Part shown: positions 38,030 to 51,200 of the stretch, in pieces | Layout of the letters: each line of letters begins with the position of its first letter | How positions within the stretch are numbered: the stretch's first letter is position 1 | Assembly (NCBI GenBank): GCA_019722365.1 | Contig: JADFUC010000501.1 | Location: 434,001 to 498,000 of the forward strand | Source: Lithospermum erythrorhizon | Taxonomy: Eukaryota > Streptophyta > Magnoliopsida > Boraginales > Boraginaceae | DNA length: 64,000 bases | Direction: 5' to 3' | The notes under the pieces: generated by a model | What the model was told of the DNA's origin: nothing | What the model saw: only the letters and a program-made list of their open reading frames with translations | Database searches by the model: none | Made by a program: the position numbers and the translations under genes

Positions 38030-40925
38030 AAACTGATAAGATCACTGTTTGAGAGAATCTCACGAACATGAATGAATATGAGGATCTCCCAAGTTTTCTG
38101 ATATATTAACAATGAAAAGATTAGGATAACGCTTCTGATTGAAAAGGATGACATTTTAAATCTTAAGGCCAGCAGTTATCTCTTAGCCACTACTTACTAC
38201 TACATGAACCCATCATAGAATAATTCTATTACTAACCTAATAATGCATAAAATAACTAATAGATAGTTATATGATAAAAACAATAGTTGACTTGAATTAG
38301 CTAGAATATTCTATTGAACTTTGTTAGTATCAATCTGGCATATTAAAAGCTAGAAGCTTGTCATAAGCGAGTAAAGATTGTTGTTGCATTATATTGCGCC
38401 TCTTGTTCGCCCAGCCAGGCTTCTTTCTTTGCCACGAAGATAGCATTGGTGTTGTCGATATTCCATGATGGAAGGCGGTTGCACCGATGACCCGGGGAAA
38501 AAAAGCCTGGCGATAGCGCAAACCCTTGTCATTCCTTTGTTGCCTTTGACTGTGGTTTTTGTGGCGGTAGGGTGTGATATTTCGAAGATGGTATATGGGG
38601 TGGTGGAGGTGGAGTGTAGTGGCGGGGATTATAGTTGGACATGGTGGGTTGTATGGGATGGTTGATTGAAAGGAATTGTATTGAGTAGAGCTTTGTCATG
38701 GTGCTAACTCTTGAAAGGTTGTTAGGTTTCTTGTATTGAAAGTCAAAAGTATTTTGATTTTATAATTAATACATTAGATAATTGTTATATGATTCATTTC
38801 TTAGTTTTAGTTAAATGAGATTACTCAAACTAAGTGTTGATAAGAGTAATTGTAAATTACTAAATGGAACTTCATGATAATATCAGAGTTATGTCGGTTC
38901 TTAGATACCATGCGTAGATATAATAATCATAATGGTCAATTATATTTATTATCTGACTAATATTATCTCGGCCAGGAAGGTGGCGCACATACAATGGCGT
39001 TGGAAGTTAAATTGGGTGATTGAAATCAGCGAGATACCCCAATCGAGTTTTACATTGATAGTGTAAAAATATAAATTGGGCAAGATCGATTAAATTGTTA
39101 TTTCAATTGACTATTTAACGAGGCAAGCTTATTAGTAAGCTTGTTAAGTTACTTACTCGTTTATTAATAGGATAGTTAACGAACACTTGAGTTAGTATTT
39201 ATCAAGCAATCGAGTTATTAGAGCCGAAACTAAAAGGACTATATAAGGAAAAGATGAAATGAAAACATAAAGGATTTCATTTCATCCTCTTTCCAAAGAG
39301 AGCCACTTAGCCCTCCCTACTCCCTCTATACAACGCATTTTGAGTCAAGTTTTGACTCATTTTGTTCATTCGATTGCTCGTGCGATTATAAGCGAATCCG
39401 ATCGCGAGATTCAGCCCATTCTTGGTATTAATTGCTTGGAGGCATTATATTTTTTGATGCTTTCGTTCTTTAGGAATTCAAAAGGAACGTGAAAGATTAA
39501 GTTGGGGATTTTACTTTGCGATGTAAATTACTCGTTTCATACATATATGTATATATATTTTGTTATATTCGTTTATATCGTTTATTCGATCTTAGATACG
39601 TTGTATATGATTTTATATTATGAAACGAGGGATTGCGTAATTTCGACATCTTTGCTTAGGCCAACTTGGGCCATAATTTCCAACATCTTGCTAGGCCAAC
39701 TTGGGCCTCGAGCTTCTAGTGTCATTTCTTTGCTTTGAAAAGCAGTCGAGGTTTGTGGATCTGACTTCGATTTGATTCATCTTTTTAGACGATGAGGAAC
39801 ACCTAATAAGCAGTAATTACGACCAATCTTTTACCGCCCTTACCCGGCCATTTTAAATTCTTGGCAATACTCTATTATCGTGCCGGTTTGTTTAAGAGCA
39901 CATGGAAACTCATTTGGGTTTTGAAACTCCGGTGGTCCATAATTCTCCTGAAAAACCTTGACCAACTCTTCCCAAAGTAAAATCTCATATTCCATTGATC
40001 GAGAATAAGATCAAGACATCGCCTTCCAAATACCTAGTTGCCGCTCAGCGTTCATTTAGTTTGAAATTTGGAAATAACGAAAATACTTTTACGCTTTGAT
40101 ACCCGTCTCGTGGATCGCCATTGAAATTGGGAGGAAAATCGATTTTGGCTGCGGTTGCCTTGGTTGAAACTTAGAGTTGTCTTTCTTCGTCATAAACTTT
40201 ATCACATCCTTATGGACGACAGCGTCATAAGAAGTTGCCGCACCATATTTGTGCACCGATTGGGAACTTTCGAAATTTATCGTCGATGTTCGAGAGGTTG
40301 TTGGAGTTGTGTTGACATGGCGAGCAGGCGGAGATAAGGCATGGATTGCAACAGTAAGATCATGTAGGAGAAATGTTATTAGGTGGTTGTGGGTGGTTGA
40401 GTATATTTATTAGGAGTTGGTTTGTGGCAAAGAAGGTATAAGGTTAAATATTAGAGGTGTTTAGGGGATGTGTATGCGAGATAATTGCGTTCTTGGAAGG
40501 TAGATATTGTTTTGTAGGAGTGTTTGGGGAAGGTGGATGCGGAGTATTGTGATTGGAAGTAGGTAGGGGCGGTAGTGGGTTGGTGGTGGAATTTCTTGTG
40601 TTCACCCATCTCTACGTCCGAATAGCTCACAGTACCAAATGATAAGATCACTATTTGAGATAATAGGAGGATCTCCCAAATTTTTAGGAAATATATTATG
40701 ATAGTGCGGATAGTCTTTACAATTGAAAAGGATGACGTTTAAATCTTAGGCAGCCCAGTTATCTCTTGTTACTACTGGCTACGAACCCATCATAGAAGAA
40801 TTCTATTACTAACTAATAATGCATGAAATAACTAACAGACAGTCATAGAAAAAACTAAATAGTTGACTTGGTCTTCAAAAATATTTCTATTGGACTTGGT
40901 TCGCATCGCAAATAACTAGAGCTTA
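38030..40925 (-). mobile_element. Deleted Ty1/copia-type retrotransposon with two LTRs
   Basis: Two direct repeats of about 290-310 bp share blocks such as GATAAGATCACT, GAGGATCTCCCAA, TTGAAAAGGATGAC and CAGTTATCTCTT, and lie 2.6 kb apart (38030-38340 and 40637-40925). On the minus strand the right repeat is followed at once by TTTGGTACTGTGAGCTATTC, close to the copia primer site TGGTATCAGAGC for initiator tRNA-Met. A gag-like start MGEHKKFHHQPTT (40609) comes next. No pol is left, so the element is internally deleted. Another repeat is nested inside it at 38741-39520. Confidence 0.7.
38741..39520 (-). repeat. Solo copy of the 28-33 kb repeat, reversed and nested in copia
   Basis: On the minus strand this stretch aligns with 28440-29260: shared blocks include GAGTCAAAACTTGACTCAAA, ATGAAATGAAA, TATATAGTCC, TAACTTAACAAG, TTAGTTTGAGTAATCTCATT and the edge AAAATACTTT. 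It lacks an internal region, as expected for a solo LTR. It interrupts the copia element at 38030-40925 and so is younger than it. Confidence 0.6.
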
Positions 40926-40929
40926 ACAT

Positions 40930-43640
40930 GTTCATATCACACAACTCAAATCTTGGTGTGAAAGGATGCTCAGAATTAGCATTGATATAATTTTAATTCT
41001 TCAATTTTCAAACTTATTTGCCTCAATGGCCCATTTCTACCATGAACATTAATAGTAACAGGGAAATACTATTACATCAACACAAATTTCGGAAATTGTT
41101 GTGCACCAAGTTTAACTCTATGGACCATCATTGTATTAGTGTAAAGCGGGGGATCGTTCAGAGTTAGGTGCAAGATTAGTTATTACAAAATGGCTAAATT
41201 TGTCATCTTGTGAAAAGCATTTGAAAATAAATAACAAATATTTGATCTTTCGAATGGACGTCCCGAAGTATATTTTGGCATCGAACTTTACTATAGCAAG
41301 TGGCTTAAGGAAAAACATATATTTTATATATATTCACAACTTTATGGATAAATTTTAAATAGCAAGCGACACAATTGGATCGATATTTAATGGATTAATC
41401 AGTACAATTGACTAAGTAAAATAAAATAAAATACGTTATTATCTTCAACTGTCCCGCTCATACTTATCACAACCTAACACTTCTTCCCTGCCCCATACCC
41501 TCACAACCACCTACAGTCTCAGTAGTGCAATATAGATAGGCATCCAGGTTTACCTGCTCGTATGCGATCGCTTAAAAAGAAACTTAATTCTCTTTTCACG
41601 CTTGAGCAATCTTTCCGAAATGAAATTATTGGATGACCTTTATTATAATGAACAAGTCCGCACTACAATAATGCATAAATGGTTTTTTTATATGCAGATT
41701 CTTATAGAATATCATTATGGTGAGATTTTTTATTATCAAAATTTGTTTTTTGTTGTGCATTACATTATATTGCATATTCTTGCAGTCATAAACTTAGTGG
41801 CCTTGCTGGGAGATATGATAAATTGGTCGGGGGGGTGGGGGAATAAAGTGATGTTGGTGAGAGAGGGCAGAGGTGGGGATGGGGTGTAAGGTTAAATATG
41901 TGTGTTTTATTTTGTTACTGTTATCAGTAAAATTGATTATCTAATGTCAAAAATATTTTTCAAGCGTTCAAATGCCAAAAATTCACATACAAGTAATTGT
42001 TTGAAAGGTTGAAAATTTAAATTATTTAAAATATTTTCAGTAATTAGTCATTAATGAAATTTAGCGCTTCTGAAAATAGTTGTACTATTAAGTTCAAGTA
42101 CAACATACGCGAGCTAGGCAGCCACGCAATGCAAGAATATCGTCGGTCGTACACTCGATGTTATAACTCCTTAATATCATAATACATATATTGCTTATTC
42201 TATTCCAAATTTCAAGATCATTTTTTTAAAATAAAAATATCAAAATTAAGTTTTATTTTGACTATTACATAAGTAATAAATTGAAGGAAATATAACATTA
42301 GAGTAGTTCGATTGATCCTAAAACTTTATGCAAGACTAAAGTGATTTTATTATGAAATATTATAAATTAACTTAAAAATAAAAAATAAATATTATATAGT
42401 ATAGAGTAATATTTTTCTTTATTAACAATTCGAATGACAATTAAATAAAACTTTATTTTCTATGAAATCACTGCGTCATCCTTTATCTTACCGTATATAT
42501 TGCATCGAAGTCGCAGCGTAATTGATGTGTGGAGCGATAACATGTTGAACATGACATAAACTTACGAAGCATAAAATAATCCTTCAAAATTATTTTTAAC
42601 CATAAATCTCTTATAATAAGCTATAACCAATTGCCACTTAACTAACTAACTTTGATATCATAATATTAATATAATATAGGCTAATTGGCCATTTCTTGCA
42701 TAATGCTCGTTATCTTTGTCGAAGTTAATACCACGAAGCTTTGGCATCTTATCTGCTTTATGCACTTGAGGCTTCTTTCTTGTCGGGATTGCCCAGAGAA
42801 CACTCTCTAAATCGGAGTTCTTATCATAATAGTTTCTTTAGCATTTAAAATTCGTGCTTTTCCGGCACCAAAATTTAAATGGTATTTTATCAATATAGCT
42901 TCTATTTAAAGTATAGGGCCCAAAGTATATGGGGGACATTTAAAATATTTTATATAATTCTGATATAACATTGAAACTTTTCTTTGTTTGACCTTGTTAC
43001 TTTCTACATAGCTTTCAGCCTTGATTTCTCTTTGGCCTTTCTGCATGACTTTCATGTGATTTTTCTTTGTGCTTGTACTACCTATACAGACCCCTTACTC
43101 TTTTTTAGAGGCTTCGCAATCTGATTTCTTCTTTGGCGTTGGTGAGAAGTTCGAGAACAAGGCTAGGGTGGGGTAATCAAAAATGGTGATTGGTGAAAGT
43201 AGAAGGAGATCGGGGGAGGGGTGGGGGGCTAGGGAGTAGGTGGGGTGTGTAAAATTGGTAGTTGGTGAAGTTCGAGGGGGTAGGGGTGAGGTATGTCAGA
43301 AAGAAAGTAATTAGATTATATTGTAATTATATAAAATATTTTAAATGTGTCATTTATACTTTAGTCCCTATATTTTAGTGTAGTGTTAGGGATAAAATAA
43401 TCATTAAAATTTTTCAGCTGAAAAAATGAATTTTAAATGTGAAAAAAGCAGATTAGAAGAGGCAATCGTGATAAAGTGAAAGTTCGCGGCCAATCACATG
43501 GTAGAAGTTCGAGGGGCATACTTGAAATGAATCAGAAGTTCCAAGCTTGTGAATAATGATAGTCTGAAAGTCACGGACAATTAGCCAATTAATAAAAAAA
43601 TGTAACATAGGATGTATAGTGGTTGTGGTTGATGACACAC
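40930..43640. other. AT-rich spacer
   Basis: No gene is seen. Two G-rich tracts (41828-41885 and 43160-43290, GGGGGAGGGGTGGGGGG type) stand out on the plus strand and resemble the G-rich stretch at 34080-34330. They may be relics of one proline-rich repeat read on the minus strand. Confidence 0.4.
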
Positions 43641-43649
43641 ATCTGTCTT

Positions 43650-45284
43650 AATTATTCCATCGTAAAGCATATTCTATCTATTCCCCTCTCTCTCAGTCTC
43701 TTTCTTACTTGTGTTATTAAATCTCACCCACTCAACACTGCCAACTATTATTCACTACACAGACAAATCAATTTTTAATTACTCCAAAAAATAATATTTT
43801 ATCTTTAATTGGTAAAGTCTCCATAATTATTATATATTCATAATTTCTTGATTACCATGTTGATAATATAATTAAATTAGTTAGAACTACTACTTTAAGC
43901 TCATCATAAGCTTATCTTTCAGCTTTAAGCTTAGTTTCTTGATTGTTACAAATCAAATCCATTAGGTAACTTCATTTATTTTATTTTGTTCTGATTTGTG
44001 AATTTGATATTTGTAGTGATTGTGTATGATATGTGTTGCAAATGTGGTTGATTTATTGAGTGATTATATGATTCTTGTGATGATGTTTATGTATTTATTG
44101 ATTGTTGAGATTTATACTTAGTTTGTTGATATGGGTTTGTTTTAATTACCATTTTGGATGTAGTTAGTAATTGATGGAGATTTTGTTAGTGATTGAGGTA
44201 ATTTGAATATGGTTTACATGGGTTTTATATTGGTGTAGGTGGCAAGTGTTGTAAATTGTGATTGGGATGTTGTTCATTTTGGTGTGTAAAGATCATATCT
44301 TTTTGTTGTTTGGTTTAATTGAATGAAAAGTGTAATGAAGTTAATGGGTTTATTGTCATTATCATTTTGGAGGGAGGGGTTGTTATTGATTGAGGTACTT
44401 TGGACATGGTTACATGGATTATATATGCATTGGTGTAGGTGGCAAGTGTTTAAAAATGTCCTTGAGATAATGTTCGTTTTGGTGTAAGGATCAGATCTTT
44501 TTGCTTGTGTATGATTTAATTGAGTGAAAGAATAATGAAATTAATGGGTGGAGTAAAGATTCAAAGTGGGCTTGGATTGGATGTATTGCGTGGCAAGTGT
44601 TCTAAAATGGCATTGGGGTGTTGTTCATTTTGTGTAAAAATTGGATCTTTCTGCTTGTGTTTGATTCAATGGAGGGAAAGTAGTCTGAAATTAACGGGTA
44701 GGGCAAATCTCAATGTCGTTTTGGCTGTATCAGGGTTTAGGATGTTCATTTTGTGTAAAGATCGTATCTTATGCCTGCATTTGATTTAATTGAGTGGATT
44801 AGTCTGAAGTCAATTGGAGTAAAGCTTCAAATTTGTTCTGGCTGTATTAGCATGAGATTCCATAAACTCAGTTGCATGGAAATATGTAGGAAAAAGTAAT
44901 CTTTTGTCTTGTGGGGGGGGGGGCATAAATATGCTTGAATGCAAGAGCTTGAAGGTCGAAAGTGCACCAAAAAACAATTTTAGTACTGTAGTTTGAACGT
45001 CTTTCATCTTATTTTGTCCATGTGTGTGAAAAATATTGAACTAGTTTGATTGACATGTACCTCTTTTCACAATTTCTTTCTTAATTGCTGATTTGGATCT
45101 GTCTTTAACTTCCTGATTAGTGTTATGACATAAGAGGATATTCAAGCTTCAGAGGTTTTCTCGTCACAATAGTGGCTACTTGCCGGCATCATCAATTTAA
45201 TATCTATATGTCCAAGGGAACCTTCACCCTGCCTGCTGCATCAGATGATCGCTTCTGAAGCTATTACGCTTGACCAGTGCCACA
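43650..45284 (+). promoter_or_regulatory. Probable promoter, leader and 5' UTR intron of the FEI-like gene
   Basis: A pyrimidine-rich stretch (about 43675-43700, TTCCCCTCTCTCTCAGTCTC) looks like a plant leader. It is followed by T-rich, intron-like DNA up to a second leader segment at about 45125-45284 containing CTTCAGAGGTTTTCTCG and the start codon at 45285. The inner part carries the tandem repeat at 44220-44830. Edges of the intron were not fixed. Confidence 0.4.
44220..44830 (+). repeat. Diverged tandem repeat, about four units of 150-200 bp
   Basis: Units share GGTGTAGGTGGCAAGTGTT, (G)TTGTTCATTTTG(G)TGTAA, AGAT(C)xxATCTTTxTGC and TTTGATTTAATTGAGTG. They begin near 44232, 44431, 44588 and about 44735; the last is partial. 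They lie just upstream of the FEI-like coding start, probably in a leader intron. Confidence 0.75.
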
Positions 45285-48200
45285 ATGGACAGCTATCGAT
45301 CAATCATTTTGCGTCCATTGCTAACGTCTCTTCTAGTGCTTTTCACTCTGGCAAGTGAAGTCCTAGGTCTCAGTCCTGATGGTATGGTGATTGTTGTGTT
45401 AGTTATTTGTAGCATAGTTCCCCTTTTAAGTTTTTTTTTTCCCTGTGATTTTTGTACTAGTTCCTCCTACCATTATTTGTACGACCAAGTTACCTTTCTG
45501 ATTGGACTGATTCACTAATTTTACATGTTTTCAAGTCCCATATCTGGTACATAAACTGCTTTGATATCATACTCTCGGACTTTTTTTTCCCGTTTCTTTC
45601 TATAACCTTCCTTATCCCATTTTTAGTAATAAGATATGAAGGTTTGTGAGCATAAATCCAAATTTAGCATGCCCCTTGGTTTGTTTCTGCTTCTAATTTT
45701 GTTAGTTGCATAGTCTCTACTGCACAATGAAAACTGAGGCAATCGATATCTGAAATTGGGAAACCTTCACCCAAATCTACAACTTCTCCCACCAATGCAT
45801 TATCTTTGTTTTGTAGGTGAAGCACTAATAAACTTTAGGCAAAGCATTGCTAATTCAGATGGTGTTCTTCTTCAATGGAGACCAGAGGATCCTGATCCTT
45901 GTGGGTGGAAGGGAGTACTATGTGATCCAAAGTCAAAAAGAGTTACATCCTTGTAAGATTTGCATGTTTCTACTACCCAATAAGACCGTTTGTTATATGT
46001 TCTTTTTGGAGAAAATAGATTCTGAAAGCATTATCCTAGTGATGCACCATTATGGGCCAAAATTTTCAGGCTGTTATGAGTTGGATTTTTTGGACTATAC
46101 ATCTTATTAGTGCCTCCTTTTATCCATATTCCTTTTCCATGGAAGTAACTACCATTAACTGGGGTTGTTCACGAAGTCTATCTGATAGTTCATGTGATTT
46201 ACTATAAACCCACACACAATTTAATGACATTTCAACAGTTCTAGTGTTGTAGGATCATGAGGAGTGCCTTTTTGTTCATTGATGTCATTTTCCATGTATT
46301 ATTGCGCCTAGAAAGATGGCTTTAACCAACCTTTGGACAATAAGCAAATTCGCTGTCTGTAATTCTGTATGCAACTGCTGATAGTCCAAACTCCAATCAA
46401 GTGAGTTATTAGCCAAGTGAGAGTAAGAGTTCATGGATCATAGGGGGATTCGGTCCTCTACATTGTGAATGAAGTTGCCAGTTAAAACCATGTTATTTAT
46501 AGAAATTCAACCTGGCCTTTCTATAGTCTCCCCTTTTATAATGAGTTGCTTCGGCAACTTTTTGAGGTTTTTTTAGTGTTCCTTTATTTTAAGTATGCGA
46601 CTTGTTCTGATCTTCCAGGAGCCTGCCTAATCATAAGCTGAGTGGATCCTTGTCACCAGACATTGGCAAGCTACAATACCTGCAGTTTATGTATGCATGC
46701 AAACGTTTGTTATTTCAAATGTTTCAGCATATACGGACATCTAAGTTAAGTTTGATATTTATGTAGAGCCCTTCACGACAACTTCTTGTATGGTACAATA
46801 CCTTCAGAACTTGGAAATTGTTCAGAGTTACAATCATTGTAAGTTCAACTAGTAGATGTGATTAATTTCATGGTTCGTTTTTTTAAAATGTTATTCACCG
46901 ATCTAGCCCATATAGTAATGCTTTAATTGTGAGGAGTTTGCTTTGAATTACCTGATAATATACCTATTTGTCTATTAGAAAAATCAGAAATAAATTATGT
47001 TCATATCCTTGATTTTTTTTGGAATTCTGGATTCAACACCTTTTGCTGCCCATGCTCCTGAATCCTGATATTTGCAGTTTCCTTAATTATGGTTTATGCC
47101 AAGTGTTTCGAAGTTATTGATATGAATATTTCTAACTATGCAGTAAGATGTTGGTCATCGTCAATTTTTTCAAAAAATAAATAGTGAAGGAAAGAAAAAT
47201 AGCTTAAGCGAGAAAGAAATGTTTTTTTTATTATACGATACATGTGCGAAATTCTTATCTCCTTTATGCTATCAAGGTTTGCAGAGACTTAGATTTATTT
47301 GATACAATATGGTGTTGGTTCAGGGATAATTATATTGTTTATTCAGATATCTGCAGAATAATTACTTGAGTGGCAGGATTCCGTCTGAATTAGGCAACAT
47401 TTCACAACTTCAATGCTTGTAAGTTTTTTTTTTTGGTTCCCTGTGGTCAACTTTTTGCACCCTTTTTTTATTTTTTCCCTCTCATCATTCTTAATGAACC
47501 ATTCCCCCCTCCTCCTCCTCCCCCTCTTGTAAGAACAAAGTCACTCTTTCACAGGAGTTTGTGTTTTTGGTGATAACAATGTTTATTCAGTGTTTTGAAT
47601 TTTGATAGTTTCCAAGTGATTGCCTACTCCTCCAATGGGAGTTTTTTGTTTGAATAGTCAAATTCTTTCAGAGAAAAGAGAAAAGGAACACCACACAGAG
47701 GGAGGGAGTGTATGTATGTAAATAGTGTAACAAAGTAATATGCGGGTCTAAACAATATTCTGGTATGCAGGGATCTATCGAGCAACTCCCTTAGCGGATC
47801 CATTCCATCATCTCTAGGAAAATTAAACAAGCTTAAAGTTCTGTAAGTAAATTTTTTTATCTTCAACTATTATTACTTTCGGCCTTTTGGCTAGTTTAGT
47901 TCCCTAATGTTTGCATGTTCCCCCTTGCAGCAATGTCTCTACTAATTTTCTCAGTGGAAAAATACCATCTGAAGGGCGTATTGCCACTTTTCCAAACAAT
48001 TCGTAAGTCCTTCACTTAATAGTGCAATATGTGAACCAGCCTGGCTAATGTAAAAGCTAACCAGTAGAATTTTTTTCTAGTTTTCCTGTTCCAATTTGCT
48101 TTCTCTGAGCAAAACTGGCAGCGTTGTTGTTCTTAATCCATTCTGATTTGCTTTCTCTGGGTAGAAATGGCAGCGTGACAGCGTTATTGTTCTTAATGCA

Positions 48201-51200
48201 TGTGCTATTTTCATTTTTTTTTTGTTCCTTTCAGAATAATCTTCTGATTTTGTTCTTCTTGTTGAATACGTTCTCAAATGCAATGCTTTCATTTCTAATA
48301 AGCTTTTCACTTTCTTCTCTGTAGTGCTGCTCGAATATATTGTTTTAAAGTGAACTATTGTTATAGTTTGTTGAGAATGTGGGTCTTTATTAATTTAGTG
48401 TACACTATCATCTTTGAAGAACACTTCTTGTTCTGGTAGATTGCCTAGAATGCTTGTTACAATTAATTTTGGTGTGTACTGTGTTTTCCATGTGTCCTAT
48501 GTTCTTTAATGAAAGGATACGTGTAGCCTTCAAATATTATCAGTAGTTGAAAAGGGTACCCAGTTTATCTCTCTCCAAATGTTATGCTTTAATTCGTGGC
48601 AGTTTTTTCGGAAATCGATTGTGTGGTGAGCAACTGGAAGCGCTTTGCAAAAATGAAGATGGTTCAACATTTTCACTAGCTCCTAATTCAGGTGATTCTT
48701 TCTCCGTTAATGTTGAACTTGTGAGTTTCCTACTTATATAATGCATCAAGTGTTGACAGCAAACTAGTTAGCATGGAACGAAAAGATGTAGCCTATATAG
48801 AAGTTTTTTCGAAACCATAATTTTAATTTTTTATGTACCTAGCATCCCTTTGACATCAATATTAGTTATCTGAGAACACCGTGATTTATACATTTAATAG
48901 TAGACCACCTGAACTGAGATATTCTTGTAATTCCTAGCCAAAATCTTCTCATTTTCATTCCTCCCACTTAAATGACTTTTTCATATGGTCTTCTTGTAAG
49001 GAGATTTAGTTATTGTATTATAGGGTTTATGCTCCAGCCAATTTTTTATTGTAAGATAAGGCTAAATTAATTACAATTAATCTGTTATCATGTATACTAT
49101 GAACTTGGAACAATCATAATCAATATATAAGTCATGTTGTTGTTCACGGGCATCTGCGTACTAACTCAGGGTACTTTCTTCTTTGAATCATTTTTAATTT
49201 ACTTTGATTGCGGCTTAAAATTCCAGAAAGAGGTATTCGACTGCCTCTTCAGCTTCTGGGATTGTACATTACTGATGGCTTATGTGCTTCTGGGGCTGTT
49301 TCTTGTACACACAAGAGACTTGTGCAAAAATGTCAAAGCTATACGGTGGATGTCAGTGATCTCGTCATTGATTCTTTTTTTGCTTACTTCCATTGCAAAT
49401 TTTAAAAGTGGATGTCAGTGGAGGTGCATCAATTGTGATGTTTCACGGAGACTTGCCTTACTCGTCCAAAGATATTATAAAGAAATTGGAAACTTTGAAT
49501 GAGGAACACGTCATTGGCTCTGGAGGCTTCGGAACTGTATATAGGCTTGCTATGGATGATGGGAATGTGTTTGCCTTAAAGAGGATTGTCAATGTCAGTG
49601 AGGGATTTGATCGCTTTTTCGGAAGGGAGCTTGAGATTCTTGGAAGTATTAAGCACCGGTATCTAGTAAATCTGCGAGGATATTGCTATTCTCAGTCTAT
49701 GATTTCTTACTGATCCTGGTGTCTTTACATGGTAGTTATTCATAGTGCCCTGAAGCTTGCTATTCTGCACCTCTGGTTCTATTACTTCATTTATATCAAA
49801 TCTTACATAGACAATGCATATCGAGTGTAACATTTTTATGTGCATCATACATGACCTGTAGACCAATATTTGGCCTAATTGGGTCCTGGGATATCTGGCC
49901 AGACATAGATCTGCTATATGATCTGCGTGGCATAACTATATTAATCTCATCTTTTGTTTGATTGAAGCCTCGCCTGCTCCATGTCAAAGCAGGTGTAGAG
50001 CAATAAAAAATTTCTCCTAATTCGTAATGCTCATCATTTGTGCTATGAGAGTGTGATATGCAGAATCATACCTTTTTTTATAGGCCTTATGGTGCAAACT
50101 GAAGTACGAATGCATATTAAATTATTAAGGCATTGTTAAAAAGCTGATCAAGGAAGGGACAATAATACAGGGACTTATTTTTACTCTATATCAGGCAGCT
50201 TTCTTGGATCTCAGTCATCTAATGGAGACATATTCAACACTAACAAGTCCAACTTTCACACTAATCTGCATTTCTTAATACATTGACGGCTTGTACATAT
50301 CTACATTAATGATACTTCTTCAAAGGATTACCTCTCCAAACTTTCATCTCAATTTTAAGTTGCTCAAAGCTTGTTCTTTTGGTTCTCATTTTGCCTGTGA
50401 TCCTTGATATATTACAATGGATCATATGCTGCTTTATTTTCTTGACAGTTCTTTACATAATTATAGTTCTCCATTTATTTATTTGGTTCATTGTGAATTT
50501 AGTATGAAGTTAGACTGGAATAACATTAGATTTCCGAACAAGGGCAAGTATGCATAGCAGGCTTCTAGTAACAACTTAACATGTTTACAATATTCAACAA
50601 GAAACGATGCTCCTTTATATGCCGAGATGGTTGTCATCTTATCAAAGTCTTGCAGGAACTCTTTTTCACTCGCTCTTATCTTCATTGCCCTTTTGTGCAG
50701 AAAGATCAGAACGGCTAGATTTTGATGCACGGTTAAATATCATCATAGGTGCTGCAAAGGGGCTTGCTTATTTGCATCATGATTGTTCCCCACGAATAAT
50801 TCACAGAGACATTAAGTCCAGCAACATTTTGCTTGATAGCAATTTTGAGGCTCGCGTATCTGACTTTGGACTGGCCAAATTGTTGGGAGATGAAGAATCC
50901 CACATCACAACTATTGTTGCTGGTACCTTTGGATATCTGGCTCCAGGTACAGAAGTAGAACTCTTTCTCTAGATCGAGGACATATACTGTAAAGGAGGAT
51001 ACATGGCCACCTGAGAGTTATCAACCAATTCTAGATCTATGCATAAAACGAGCTAAGCCCGAGTTGAAGTTTTCTGTCAGCTCGATAACACTAAACAAAG
51101 CTTTGCTCAGTTAGTCATCGAGCTGAAAATTTGGCTAAGGCTTGGGAATAATTGAGCTTAGTAGGCCCGAGCGGAGCTTCCAAGCTAGCTCTCTTAGTCA

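Noticed and set aside
45270..45518. Open frame starting at a TTG at 45270 for the FEI-like protein
   Set aside because: The ATG at 45285 gives a proper signal peptide, and the frame past 45381 is intron read-through.
50607..50700. In-frame upstream extension of the kinase exon at 50701
   Set aside because: A clear acceptor (TTTTGTGCAG) ends at 50700 and homology to FEI starts exactly after it.
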